From NCBI GenBank assembly GCA_031266855.1, contig JAISAF010000156.1:1-7242 (forward strand): a stretch of 7,242 nt of DNA, in the 5' to 3' direction. The notes beneath the pieces are model-generated. The model saw nothing but the letters and a program-made list of their open reading frames with translations, searched no databases and had not been told where the DNA came from. Below, piece after piece: positions 1-6,429 of this stretch (positions within the stretch are counted from its first letter, which is position 1; each line of letters starts with the position of its first letter). Position numbers and translations under genes: made by a program. Source of the DNA: Spirochaetales bacterium. Lineage in GTDB: Bacteria > Spirochaetota > Spirochaetia > DTKZ01.

Positions 1-70
1 AGTATGCCCCGCCAAAACAAAAATGTTACGCTATTCAGTGAAACGTAAAAACGTGCCTGGCACCTGATCC
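1..70. other. Left-edge intergenic DNA; possible tail of an upstream gene
   Basis: A plus-strand frame is open from base 1 to a TAA at 46-48 and could be the last 15 codons of a gene that begins outside the window. It is too short to test for coding character. Bases 53-63 (gtgcctggcac) form a small odd palindrome just before the repeat element. Nothing else can be supported here. Confidence 0.15.
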
Positions 71-163
71 CCGCTGCGCGGCGCAAGGGCTTGGAGGGAT
101 GCGAAGCAGCCACGCCGGAGGCGGGGCCGGAGCGGTAGCGGAGTCCCGGAAAGCCCGGTTTTT
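71..163 (-). repeat. Intergenic repeat element, copy 1 (inverted relative to copy 2)
   Basis: This ~93-bp GC-rich segment matches, in reverse complement, the segment at 6428-6516. The inner end (147-163, cggaaagcccggttttt) is an exact 17-nt inverted match to 6428-6444. The outer end (71-89, ccgctg then gcgcaaggg) matches 6497-6516 with about one gap and one change. The two copies have nearly the same length (93 and 89 bp) but diverged interiors. A weaker match may extend outward: acgtgcctg at 51-59 against the complement of 6523-6531, 8 of 9. No coding capacity is seen. It looks like a dispersed intergenic repeat of unknown family; genome-wide copy number cannot be judged from this window. 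Confidence 0.6.
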
Positions 164-194
164 TTGGGCGCGCTTTTCAGCGCGCCCAAAAAAA
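159..194. other. Perfect 15-bp hairpin of reversed terminator polarity
   Basis: The left arm 159-173 (seven T, then gggcgcgc) pairs perfectly with 180-194 (gcgcgccc, then seven A) around the 6-nt loop ttttca. Because T precedes the GC stem and A follows it, and the arms are palindromic, neither strand reads GC stem then U-run. It is therefore not a standard intrinsic terminator in either direction. It abuts the inner end of repeat copy 1 and lies upstream of the cyclase promoter, so it is probably not in the cyclase mRNA. Confidence 0.6.
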
Positions 195-211
195 GGCGCC
201 CTATACATCTC

Positions 212-240
212 TTGATAGCTTTTTTGTTATGTGATAGAAT
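212..240 (+). promoter_or_regulatory. Sigma70-type promoter for the cyclase operon
   Basis: The -35 box TTGATA (212-217) and -10 box TAGAAT (235-240) are separated by exactly 17 bp, and each matches the consensus at 5 of 6 positions. TG at 232-233 gives an extended -10 element. Transcription should start near 247, leaving a leader of about 22 nt that contains the ribosome binding site. This is the only good promoter seen ahead of the three co-directional genes. Confidence 0.65.
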
Positions 241-257
241 CGGCTTTAGTATTTGTC

Positions 258-266
258 AGGAGAAGG
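258..266 (+). promoter_or_regulatory. Ribosome binding site that fixes the cyclase start
   Basis: AGGAG at 258-262, within AGGAGAAGG, lies 6 nt before the ATG at 269. It supports that start over the in-frame TTG at 164, which lies inside the hairpin and upstream of the predicted promoter. Confidence 0.75.
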
Positions 267-268
267 CG

Positions 269-2188
269 ATGCCGGATGGTTTGGGAATTTCAGATAGTAT
301 ATATGTAAAGAGGCCTATAGGTGTAAAACTTATCACGATTATAAGTATTCTGCTTCTTGTGTCGTTTGGGCTTATAACGATGCTTGTGTCGGTTATGGTG
401 TCGGGGGATGTGCGGGTTACGGCGGAGAATAATAATTTTACTATTAATCAGAGGAGCGCGGCGGAGGCTGAGACGGTGCTTGGTATGGTGCTGTCCAATA
501 CGCTTGTTCTTTTGGATACTTTGAACGTGGCTGGGAGTGGCACGGCGGTTTTTCATCAGGCCGCGGGCTTTTTTTTTGAGCATAATCAGGATATCGCGGC
601 GATTATTGTTGTGGCGGGTGTGGAGGCGGCGGGGAGTTCTGGTTCGGCGCCGCTGGAGATGAGTCTTTTTAACGATGTTTTTTTCCGTTCCAACGAGATC
701 GAGGTTTCCATGATTAGTGCTTTTCTTGAGGCTCATACGGAAGAGTTGAAACGCGCTTACGCGGAGGAGGCGGTGATTCTGAACGCGGCGCCTGATCTGG
801 GCGCGCCTCTTTTGAGTTTGTTTTATCCCTGGCAGGGGGATGGAGTGCGCAGGGCTGTGGTTGTGTTTTTTTCGGGGGAGTCCCTGGCCGGGATTTTCGG
901 CGCGGGGGTAAATACGACATTTATGATTAATGGCAGGGCGGATATTCTGGTTCATGCGGATAATGAGCTTGTGCGGGCCGGGGTAAACGCCGGGGAGCAG
1001 GGGTTTATCCGTTTTTTGCTGGAAAGTCCTGAGACCAGCCTGCAAACCCTGTATACCGGGCAGGACGGCGGGCGGCATTTTGGCGCTTTTACCCGCCTGG
1101 GGGTGGCGAACGCGGCGGTTATTACCACTGTGGATTACGATGTTGTTTTTGAAGGGGTTGCTGCCACTACGCGGCGGAATATTTATTTGACGGGGGCGGT
1201 TCTTTTAACGGCTGTCCTTTTTATTTGGTTTTTTTCTAAGACGATTAGTATGCCTTTGAAAAAACTTGCCGCGGCGGCGGGGCAGATTCAGGAGGGAAAC
1301 TTTGAGGTTCATCTTGAGCCGGGCAGCAGGGACGAGATTGGTGCGCTGACCGGGAGTTTCGCCAGAATGAGTAAGGCTCTTGTTACTTTCGGGCGTTTTA
1401 CTAACAAGGCAATCGCTGTGCGCGCCATGCGGGGCGATATTAAGCGGGGAGGGACGCGGAAGTTCGCGACTGTCTTTTTTTCGGATATACGGGGTTTTAC
1501 CAGTATATGCGAACGGTTTACTACCGAATTCAGTGAGGACGCTTCCAACCGCATTGTTGAGTGGCTGAATGAATATTTTAACCAGATGGTGGAATGTATA
1601 GAAAAAACCGGCAGCGGCGTGGTGGATAAGTTTATTGGCGACGCTGTTATGGCGCACTGGGGTACAGCCTACAGCGCGGGAACTCCGAAAGCGGACGCGC
1701 TGAACTGCGTCAGGGCGGCGCTGCTGATGCGCCGGGCGCTGTCGGATATGAACCGCGGGCGTCTGCGTGATGATCCGGGGAATCCTATAATCAGCATTGG
1801 CTGCGGGATCAATTCCGGTCTGGTAACGGTGGGGCAGATAGGTTCGGAGAATCGTATGGAATATACGGTCATTGGCGATCCGGTGAATCTGGCGAGCAGG
1901 ACCGAGGCCTTGAACAAGCCTTTGCATACGGACATTCTTATTACGGAAAACACATGGGAGCTTATAGCGGACGAGCTTATTACGGAGGAAATGCCTCCTG
2001 TTGTGGTAAAGGGCAAGGAAAAGCCAGTGCGGATGTTTGCTGTGATAAATCTGCGGGCACAGGATGGGGAAGCTCCGGCGGCTCCGTCGACTCTTGAGGA
2101 AGTGCGGAAAATGCTGGGTATAGAGACGCCCAAACTTGATGCGGTAAATATGTCCGCAGATGAGGTGAAATATAAAATCGGGGGATGA
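269..2188 (+). CDS. Membrane class III adenylate cyclase with Cache-like sensor and HAMP domain
   Basis: This 639-residue protein is predicted to make cAMP from ATP in the cytoplasm in response to an extracytoplasmic signal. It has a membrane helix at about 19-44, a periplasmic region at about 47-304 whose pattern near 215-238 and 271-297 resembles double-Cache sensors, a second helix at about 305-322, a HAMP domain at about 323-376 (Pro329, Asp355-Glu356-Ile357-Gly358), and a catalytic domain at about 398-600. The active site looks intact: metal-binding Asp406 (FSDIRGFT) and Asp458 (KFIGD), adenine-selecting Lys454 and Thr533, and transition-state Asn540 and Arg544. Lys with Thr is the class IIIb pattern and argues for ATP rather than GTP. 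The ATG at 269 is chosen over the TTG at 164 because of the promoter and ribosome binding site. A 9-T tract (569-577) lies in the sensor region. The next gene starts 4 nt downstream. The function call is strong; the ligand is unknown. Confidence 0.93.
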   Translation: MPDGLGISDSIYVKRPIGVKLITIISILLLVSFGLITMLVSVMVSGDVRVTAENNNFTINQRSAAEAETVLGMVLSNTLVLLDTLNVAGSGTAVFHQAAGFFFEHNQDIAAIIVVAGVEAAGSSGSAPLEMSLFNDVFFRSNEIEVSMISAFLEAHTEELKRAYAEEAVILNAAPDLGAPLLSLFYPWQGDGVRRAVVVFFSGESLAGIFGAGVNTTFMINGRADILVHADNELVRAGVNAGEQGFIRFLLESPETSLQTLYTGQDGGRHFGAFTRLGVANAAVITTVDYDVVFEGVAATTRRNIYLTGAVLLTAVLFIWFFSKTISMPLKKLAAAAGQIQEGNFEVHLEPGSRDEIGALTGSFARMSKALVTFGRFTNKAIAVRAMRGDIKRGGTRKFATVFFSDIRGFTSICERFTTEFSEDASNRIVEWLNEYFNQMVECIEKTGSGVVDKFIGDAVMAHWGTAYSAGTPKADALNCVRAALLMRRALSDMNRGRLRDDPGNPIISIGCGINSGLVTVGQIGSENRMEYTVIGDPVNLASRTEALNKPLHTDILITENTWELIADELITEEMPPVVVKGKEKPVRMFAVINLRAQDGEAPAAPSTLEEVRKMLGIETPKLDAVNMSADEVKYKIGG

Positions 2189-2192
2189 TGCT

Positions 2193-5078
2193 ATGCCGCT
2201 GAAACAGCAGGGAGGCCCAGGCCCCTTCATCCGTTCTTTGCGTCCGCGCGATTTCTGTGTGATTGTGCTGTGGTTTATTGGAACGTCGGTGTTTTTGTTT
2301 CTGTTTTGGCGGGATCTCAATATGAGTCTCACGCGGCTTAATGATGATTTGCCCGTGGGGATAATTACCTTAAAGTACAGGACGGCTCAAAGAAGGTTCG
2401 AAGACAGGGTTGTGTGGGACAGGCTGCAAACCAAATCGCCGGTGTACAATGGGGACTTCATCAGGACAGCGGATCTCTCCGAGGCTACGGTAAGTTTTTC
2501 CGGCGATGTTGAAAATCCGGAGGCGGGCAGCGCGGCTGGAGGAAACACGGCTACAGGAAGCGCGGCCGCGGATATTGACCTTTCCGGGAACAGCCTGATT
2601 CAGATACATTACGCAGATTCCCCCAGTATAGATTTGCGGGAGGGAAACCTGAGCGTTGCCGCCGGGGGGAGTTCCCCGGTAAACCTGAGCGCCAGCGGCG
2701 TGCATGTCGAGATAGGCCCCGGCGGCCTGATAAGCGCCAGCGCGGACGCTGATGGCCTTGATATGAGGGTTGTGGAAGGCAGCGCCCTGTTCGATACGGC
2801 TTCGGGCATACAACAGGTGGCGGCCGGTGAGGTTGTGTCCCTCGCGGCGGACGGCAGCGTCCTGTTGGAACCGCGGGTAGTGGTTCTTTCCCCCCGGCCA
2901 AACGCCCGGCTTCTTGTTTCAGAAGATACTGCCCGGCCGGTAAACTTTTCCTGGCGTGCCCACAATTTGGAAGACGGGGATTCCGTCCGTATCGAAACCG
3001 CCGCGGATCAGGGGTTTTCGCGAATACTGATGCAGGATACCGTGCGGGATTCCGGGACGCAGATGCCGCTGAGCCTCGCGCCGGGGACGTACTTCTGGCG
3101 TGTGTATCCGCTTCGCGGGGAAAGCTCTTCCCCGCTTTCCCGCGCCTCCACAGGCAGGCTGACTATTATCCACGCGCCCTCTCCCCGCGCTATTGCCCCG
3201 GTGGAAGATTCCGTGTACAGCTTCAGGACGCGCTTCCCCGCGGTACGCTTTCAGTGGACACAGCAGGAATATGCCCTGTACTACAGTTTTGAGGCCGCGG
3301 ACAATCCTGAGCTGACGAATCCTGTTCTGCGCATCCGGGCGCAGGGAACTTCCTTTGTGTCTTCGGATCTGGGGGCCGGGCGCTGGTACTGGCGGGTGAC
3401 TCCCGTGTTTCCGGGAGGCTTTGAGGGAACAGTCCTTCCCTCCGCTACCGTTTCCTTTGTGATTGAGCAAAGCGGCGTTTTGGAAGCGCCCGTGCTACAG
3501 GCCCCGCTGGACGGAAACCGCGTAAATATCGCGCGGGCGCGGGAAGATATATATTTCTCCTGGCATCCCGATAATGACGCTGCTTCCTATACAATTCTGG
3601 TTTCCTCCCGCGCGGATTTGGGTAGCCCCGTTATCCGTGAAACCGTGAACGGAAATTTTTTCGTCTACGGGCGGCGGGAAACAACATTGCGGACGGGGCA
3701 GTATTACTGGGGCGTCTTTCTGACAGACAGCGGCGGCGGTTCTTCGCCCGTTTCTCCAGCCCGATCCTTTACCGCCGGCGAGGAGGAGAGCGCCGCCCGG
3801 ACGATTTTCCCGCCGGATAATTACTCCGTGGCCGCCGCCCTTGTGCGGGACATCCGTTTTACCTGGAAGTCGAACCTGCCCTCCGCGACGCGGTTTCAGG
3901 TCGCTTCCAGCGAAGATTTTTCCCGCCTCCTGGTGGATGAGGAGTCCGCCACCACAATGATGCGCGGACGGGTACTGCCGGAAGGAACATATTTCTGGCG
4001 TATCGCCCTGGCTGCCTCGGACGGGGTTTTTTATACCCCCGCGAAACGCCTGAACGTGGTTCCGCCTTTCGCGGCGCCTGTTATGGAAAACCCCCGCCCC
4101 GCCGAAAGAGTGGAGATCGCCGGGGACGCGGTAATGGGTTTCCGCTGGCAGGAAGTGGAAGGGGCCGGATATTACCATTTCCGGCTGTACGCGGGCGCCT
4201 CGCCCCAGGGACGGCCTGTATACGAAGAGGCTTTCTGCCGGGACACGGGCCGCACCCTGCCGATGAGTTCCTACCCCCAGGGCGCGTTTTTCTGGACGGT
4301 TCAGGCTTTCGCGGAGGAAGGGCCGCTGAATTCCCGGCGTACAGGGCTTCTGGCCGCGGAACGCTTTGCCATGCGCAGGCTCCAGCCTGTTTCTCTGGAT
4401 TATCCCCCGCCGGGACATACCTACAGAGGTCTTGACGCCCTGCGCCGGCCGGGGACTGTGCGCTGGAGTTCCCCTGAGACGGTAACATCCCGCTTTGTAC
4501 TTTCACGCAATTCAAACCCCCTTGTCGGCCCGCCGCTCATGGACATCCCAAATCCGGGAAAAAACATACCCCTTATCCGGCTTCCCGAAGGCGGGTATTA
4601 CTGGACTATCCGGGCCGAAACCGAAGACGGCTTTGACATCAGCGCGGCGGGCCCTTCCTATTTCCATGTCCTTCCTGTTCCCTCCCTGCCGCGAACCACG
4701 GGCCTTAGCCCCGCGGACGGCTACCGTATCGACGCGCCGTGGCTCCTCGAAAACAGAACCCTCGTCTTTAGCTGGCAGCCGGTTGCCGGCGCGAACGGCT
4801 ATATCTTCAGCCTGTTCCATGAAGAAGACGGAACGCGGCGACAGGTATTCAGCCCCGCGTCCGTACCAGGCCTTTCCTATACGCTGAAAGACCTGCGGCC
4901 CCTTCTTTTGCAGGGGAATTTCATCTGGCAGGTCGAAGCCGTAAACAGGGCCGCGGACGGATCCCTGGAACAGCGCGGAATCCCCGGCGAAAACCGGCTG
5001 CGCGTGGAAGTTCCCGTACCAGCAGGCCCGGTACAGACGAAAGTCCCAGGCATACTCTACGGGCCTGCCGGAGAATAA
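2193..5078 (+). CDS. FecR-domain protein with seven fibronectin III-like repeats
   Basis: This is a 961-residue protein with a short basic N-terminus, one membrane helix at about 21-39 and the rest predicted outside the cytoplasm. Residues ~80-225 have the FecR pattern, with the signature GDFIRT at 87-92, a following beta-rich stretch and a closing segment near VAAGEVVSL. From ~229 to ~945 there are seven repeats of 94-106 residues, each with a tryptophan early in the module (254, 355, 457, 558, 652, 758, 861) and an aromatic-aromatic-Trp motif after a Gly turn, as in GTYFWRV (Trp at 302, 400, 506, 602, 701, 804, 912). This fits Ig/fibronectin III-like beta-sandwiches. Classical FecR proteins relay TonB-receptor signals to an ECF sigma factor; no sigma factor or TonB receptor is seen here, so that role should not be assumed. 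GGGGGA lies 7 nt before the ATG, and the gene follows the cyclase by 4 nt, indicating co-transcription. An adhesive or scaffolding role in the periplasm is possible but unproven. Confidence 0.85.
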   Translation: MPLKQQGGPGPFIRSLRPRDFCVIVLWFIGTSVFLFLFWRDLNMSLTRLNDDLPVGIITLKYRTAQRRFEDRVVWDRLQTKSPVYNGDFIRTADLSEATVSFSGDVENPEAGSAAGGNTATGSAAADIDLSGNSLIQIHYADSPSIDLREGNLSVAAGGSSPVNLSASGVHVEIGPGGLISASADADGLDMRVVEGSALFDTASGIQQVAAGEVVSLAADGSVLLEPRVVVLSPRPNARLLVSEDTARPVNFSWRAHNLEDGDSVRIETAADQGFSRILMQDTVRDSGTQMPLSLAPGTYFWRVYPLRGESSSPLSRASTGRLTIIHAPSPRAIAPVEDSVYSFRTRFPAVRFQWTQQEYALYYSFEAADNPELTNPVLRIRAQGTSFVSSDLGAGRWYWRVTPVFPGGFEGTVLPSATVSFVIEQSGVLEAPVLQAPLDGNRVNIARAREDIYFSWHPDNDAASYTILVSSRADLGSPVIRETVNGNFFVYGRRETTLRTGQYYWGVFLTDSGGGSSPVSPARSFTAGEEESAARTIFPPDNYSVAAALVRDIRFTWKSNLPSATRFQVASSEDFSRLLVDEESATTMMRGRVLPEGTYFWRIALAASDGVFYTPAKRLNVVPPFAAPVMENPRPAERVEIAGDAVMGFRWQEVEGAGYYHFRLYAGASPQGRPVYEEAFCRDTGRTLPMSSYPQGAFFWTVQAFAEEGPLNSRRTGLLAAERFAMRRLQPVSLDYPPPGHTYRGLDALRRPGTVRWSSPETVTSRFVLSRNSNPLVGPPLMDIPNPGKNIPLIRLPEGGYYWTIRAETEDGFDISAAGPSYFHVLPVPSLPRTTGLSPADGYRIDAPWLLENRTLVFSWQPVAGANGYIFSLFHEEDGTRRQVFSPASVPGLSYTLKDLRPLLLQGNFIWQVEAVNRAADGSLEQRGIPGENRLRVEVPVPAGPVQTKVPGILYGPAGE
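2877..5025 (+). repeat. Seven tandem ~100-residue beta-sandwich modules (protein-level repeat)
   Basis: The seven modules of the FecR-domain protein are recognisable only at protein level; their DNA has diverged. The early tryptophan recurs every 94-106 residues, and the second Trp motif (YFW, WYW, YYW, FFW or FIW) follows it by 44-51 residues. Most modules begin with a Pro-rich linker such as APVLQAPLDG, and a Ser/Pro-rich strand often precedes the next module. Confidence 0.75.
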
Positions 5079-5079
5079 C

Positions 5080-5161
5080 ATGCGGGGGATACTATGCGGG
5101 AGATAATATCAATATTAATATATGGAAAATGTCATGCGGGGAACGCCATGCGGAAAATAAT
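5080..5161 (+). repeat. Degenerate 14-nt ATGCGGG repeat array
   Basis: Units start at 5080 (ATGCGGGGGATACT), 5094 (ATGCGGGAGATAAT), 5134 (ATGCGGGGAACGCC) and 5148 (ATGCGGAAAATAAT). Adjacent pairs are exactly 14 nt apart, and the start codon of the next gene (5162) falls on the next 14-nt step. Units 1 and 2, and units 2 and 4, agree at 12 of 14 positions. Bases 5108-5133 between the pairs are AT-rich and too diverged to assign. Each unit places a purine-rich, Shine-Dalgarno-like stretch ahead of an ATG. Confidence 0.55.
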
Positions 5162-5165
5162 ATGA
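5094..5165 (+). CDS. Candidate 23-residue leader ORF coupled to the outer-membrane gene
   Basis: A 23-codon frame begins at ATG 5094, preceded by GGGGGA (5084-5089) with 4-nt spacing. It ends at TGA 5163-5165, overlapping the next gene's ATG (5162-5164) as ATGA, the classic arrangement for translational coupling. The peptide starts MREIISILIYGK and has a short hydrophobic stretch. Much of the frame consists of the 14-nt repeat units, so it may be a by-product of that repeat rather than a selected gene. Its main value could be to deliver ribosomes to the next start codon, whose own ribosome binding site (GGAAAA) is weak. No family is recognised. Confidence 0.35.
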   Translation: MREIISILIYGKCHAGNAMRKII

Positions 5166-6400
5166 AAAACAGAACGCGGCGCGCATACTTTTCTCTGTTC
5201 GTTTTCATGTATATCTTTCTCGCCGGGCCAGGCCTCACGCTCCCATCCCCGCACGCGCAACAGACGCAGGCCCCCGGCGATGACACGCGGGATCATAACA
5301 CCCGCGGCAACGAAGAAGGATTTTTCTATATTGAAAAAACCGGGGAGCGTCCGCGCTTTATCCAGCATATTGTCTGGGAAAAAAGTGAGTACGCCTACCG
5401 CTACGAAGTAACAATTGAAAAGTCAGGCGAAACCGGATTCCTGCAAACAGTAAAGGAGTTTACCAGCGAAAACTTTATTGAAGTTTCCCTGAGCGCGGGA
5501 CACTACCGCTACAGAGTAATCGTCCACGATTTTTTCGACATTCCGGGAGAAGCCTCCGCCTGGACGGAATTTGAAATCCGGCCCGCCCTGCAACCCGGAA
5601 TAAGCGGATTCTCCCCGCAAACCTTCTGGCTGGACGAGGACACCGTATGGGTAATCTCCCTTGACGGGCAGAATTTTATTCAGGAAAGCGAAATCTACCT
5701 GCGGCCCCATAGTTCAGACATCGTGATTATACCCGCCGAATATATCCCAAACCCGGCGGGAACAGGCGCGCGGCTCGTTTTTGACAGACGCGCACTGATG
5801 CCGGGACTCTACGATGTGTATATCAAAAACCCCGGCGGCCTGGAAGAAATCCGGGGAACCTTCCGCATTGCCTTCCGCAGGGCTTTCGACCTGAACCTCT
5901 CCATTGGCTACGGGCCGCTTGTCCCCCTCTACGGCGATCTAAATACCTTCTTCGACAAATCCATTTTTCCCCTGGGAGCCGCGGCACGGATCAGCTTCCT
6001 GCCATTCAAAGAAATATGGGGTTCTCTCGGCCTGGAACTCGCGCCCTTCTGTGCCTATCTCTCCACCAGTGACGCGGACTACGAACTCTCCGCCCAGTAC
6101 CTCGGCCTCCACCTGAACCTCCTCTTTCAAAAATGGCTCGAAAGCCGAACCCTCGCCCTCAATTTCCGGCTCGGCGCGGGCTTCGCTCTGCTCGACGATT
6201 TGCACTTCGAGTTTTCCGCCGGCAACACCGAACCCCTTCGCACCCTGATGAGGTCCCTGGGCGCGGGCCTCTCCATCGCGTGGTACATAAACACCTCCTT
6301 CTTTATCGAAGGCGGCGCCGACTATATGCACTTCTTTTCAGTCGACCCCGTCTCCCCCGGCTATCTGCGCCCCATCCTCGGCTGCGGATTCAGATTTTAG
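5162..6400 (+). CDS. Predicted outer-membrane protein with TIG-like domain and C-terminal beta-barrel
   Basis: This is a 412-residue secreted protein. The start at 5162 gives a typical signal peptide: basic MKNRTRR, a hydrophobic core at about 9-25 and likely cleavage near residue 32; no lipobox cysteine is seen. An in-frame ATG at 5129 would add 11 residues ahead of the basic segment and has no better ribosome binding site. The mature protein begins with one fibronectin III-like module at about 55-140 (Trp72, then SAGHYRYRV ending at Val119). A region at about 145-236 has the TIG/IPT-like pattern (LDGQNF, then GLYDVYIKNPGG). Residues ~240-412 alternate polar and aromatic or aliphatic residues in amphipathic strands with Gly-rich turns and end in CGFRF; a C-terminal Phe is typical of outer-membrane barrels inserted by the Bam machinery. 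Size suggests about eight strands. It lies 83 nt after the FecR-domain gene and probably shares its transcript. A surface or adhesin-like role is only a guess. Confidence 0.75.
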   Translation: MKNRTRRAYFSLFVFMYIFLAGPGLTLPSPHAQQTQAPGDDTRDHNTRGNEEGFFYIEKTGERPRFIQHIVWEKSEYAYRYEVTIEKSGETGFLQTVKEFTSENFIEVSLSAGHYRYRVIVHDFFDIPGEASAWTEFEIRPALQPGISGFSPQTFWLDEDTVWVISLDGQNFIQESEIYLRPHSSDIVIIPAEYIPNPAGTGARLVFDRRALMPGLYDVYIKNPGGLEEIRGTFRIAFRRAFDLNLSIGYGPLVPLYGDLNTFFDKSIFPLGAAARISFLPFKEIWGSLGLELAPFCAYLSTSDADYELSAQYLGLHLNLLFQKWLESRTLALNFRLGAGFALLDDLHFEFSAGNTEPLRTLMRSLGAGLSIAWYINTSFFIEGGADYMHFFSVDPVSPGYLRPILGCGFRF

Positions 6401-6407
6401 CGCATTC

Positions 6408-6429
6408 TTGCCGCCCCGCCGGGCGGCAA
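6408..6429 (+). terminator. GC hairpin just after the operon; atypical terminator candidate
   Basis: Bases 6408-6416 (ttgccgccc) pair perfectly with 6421-6429 (gggcggcaa) around the loop cgcc, beginning 7 nt after the stop codon at 6398-6400. No U-run follows on the plus strand; instead A bases follow. It could slow polymerase or protect the mRNA 3' end, but it is not a textbook intrinsic terminator. Like the hairpin at 159-194, it abuts the inner end of a repeat element with T bases on the element side when read on the minus strand. Confidence 0.35.

Noticed and set aside
159..194. Intrinsic terminator call for the 15-bp hairpin
   Set aside because: T bases precede and A bases follow the GC stem on both strands, the reverse of what an intrinsic terminator needs.
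229..246. CRP-type cAMP receptor site at atgtgatagaatcggc
   Set aside because: Only one half (TGTGA) is present; the second half does not match TCACA, and the TGTGA overlaps the extended -10 element.
164..268. In-frame N-terminal extension of the cyclase from a TTG at 164
   Set aside because: It begins inside the 15-bp hairpin and upstream of the predicted promoter (212-240), and a strong ribosome binding site sits 6 nt before the ATG at 269.
290..1078. Long open frame on the minus strand opposite the cyclase
   Set aside because: The product is rich in Arg, His, Lys, Asn and Pro with no recognisable domain, and it lies wholly opposite a well-supported gene. The other minus-strand frames opposite the three operon genes (including 1205-2332, 3495-4418 and 4512-5081) fail for the same reason.
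5100..5130. dif-like or replication-associated AT-rich site, prompted by the skew change
   Set aside because: The AT-rich stretch has no convincing XerC/XerD half-sites with a 6-nt centre.
5129..5161. Upstream ATG at 5129 as the start of the outer-membrane protein
   Set aside because: It adds 11 residues ahead of a normal signal peptide and has no better ribosome binding site; the ATG at 5162 overlaps a preceding stop as ATGA.
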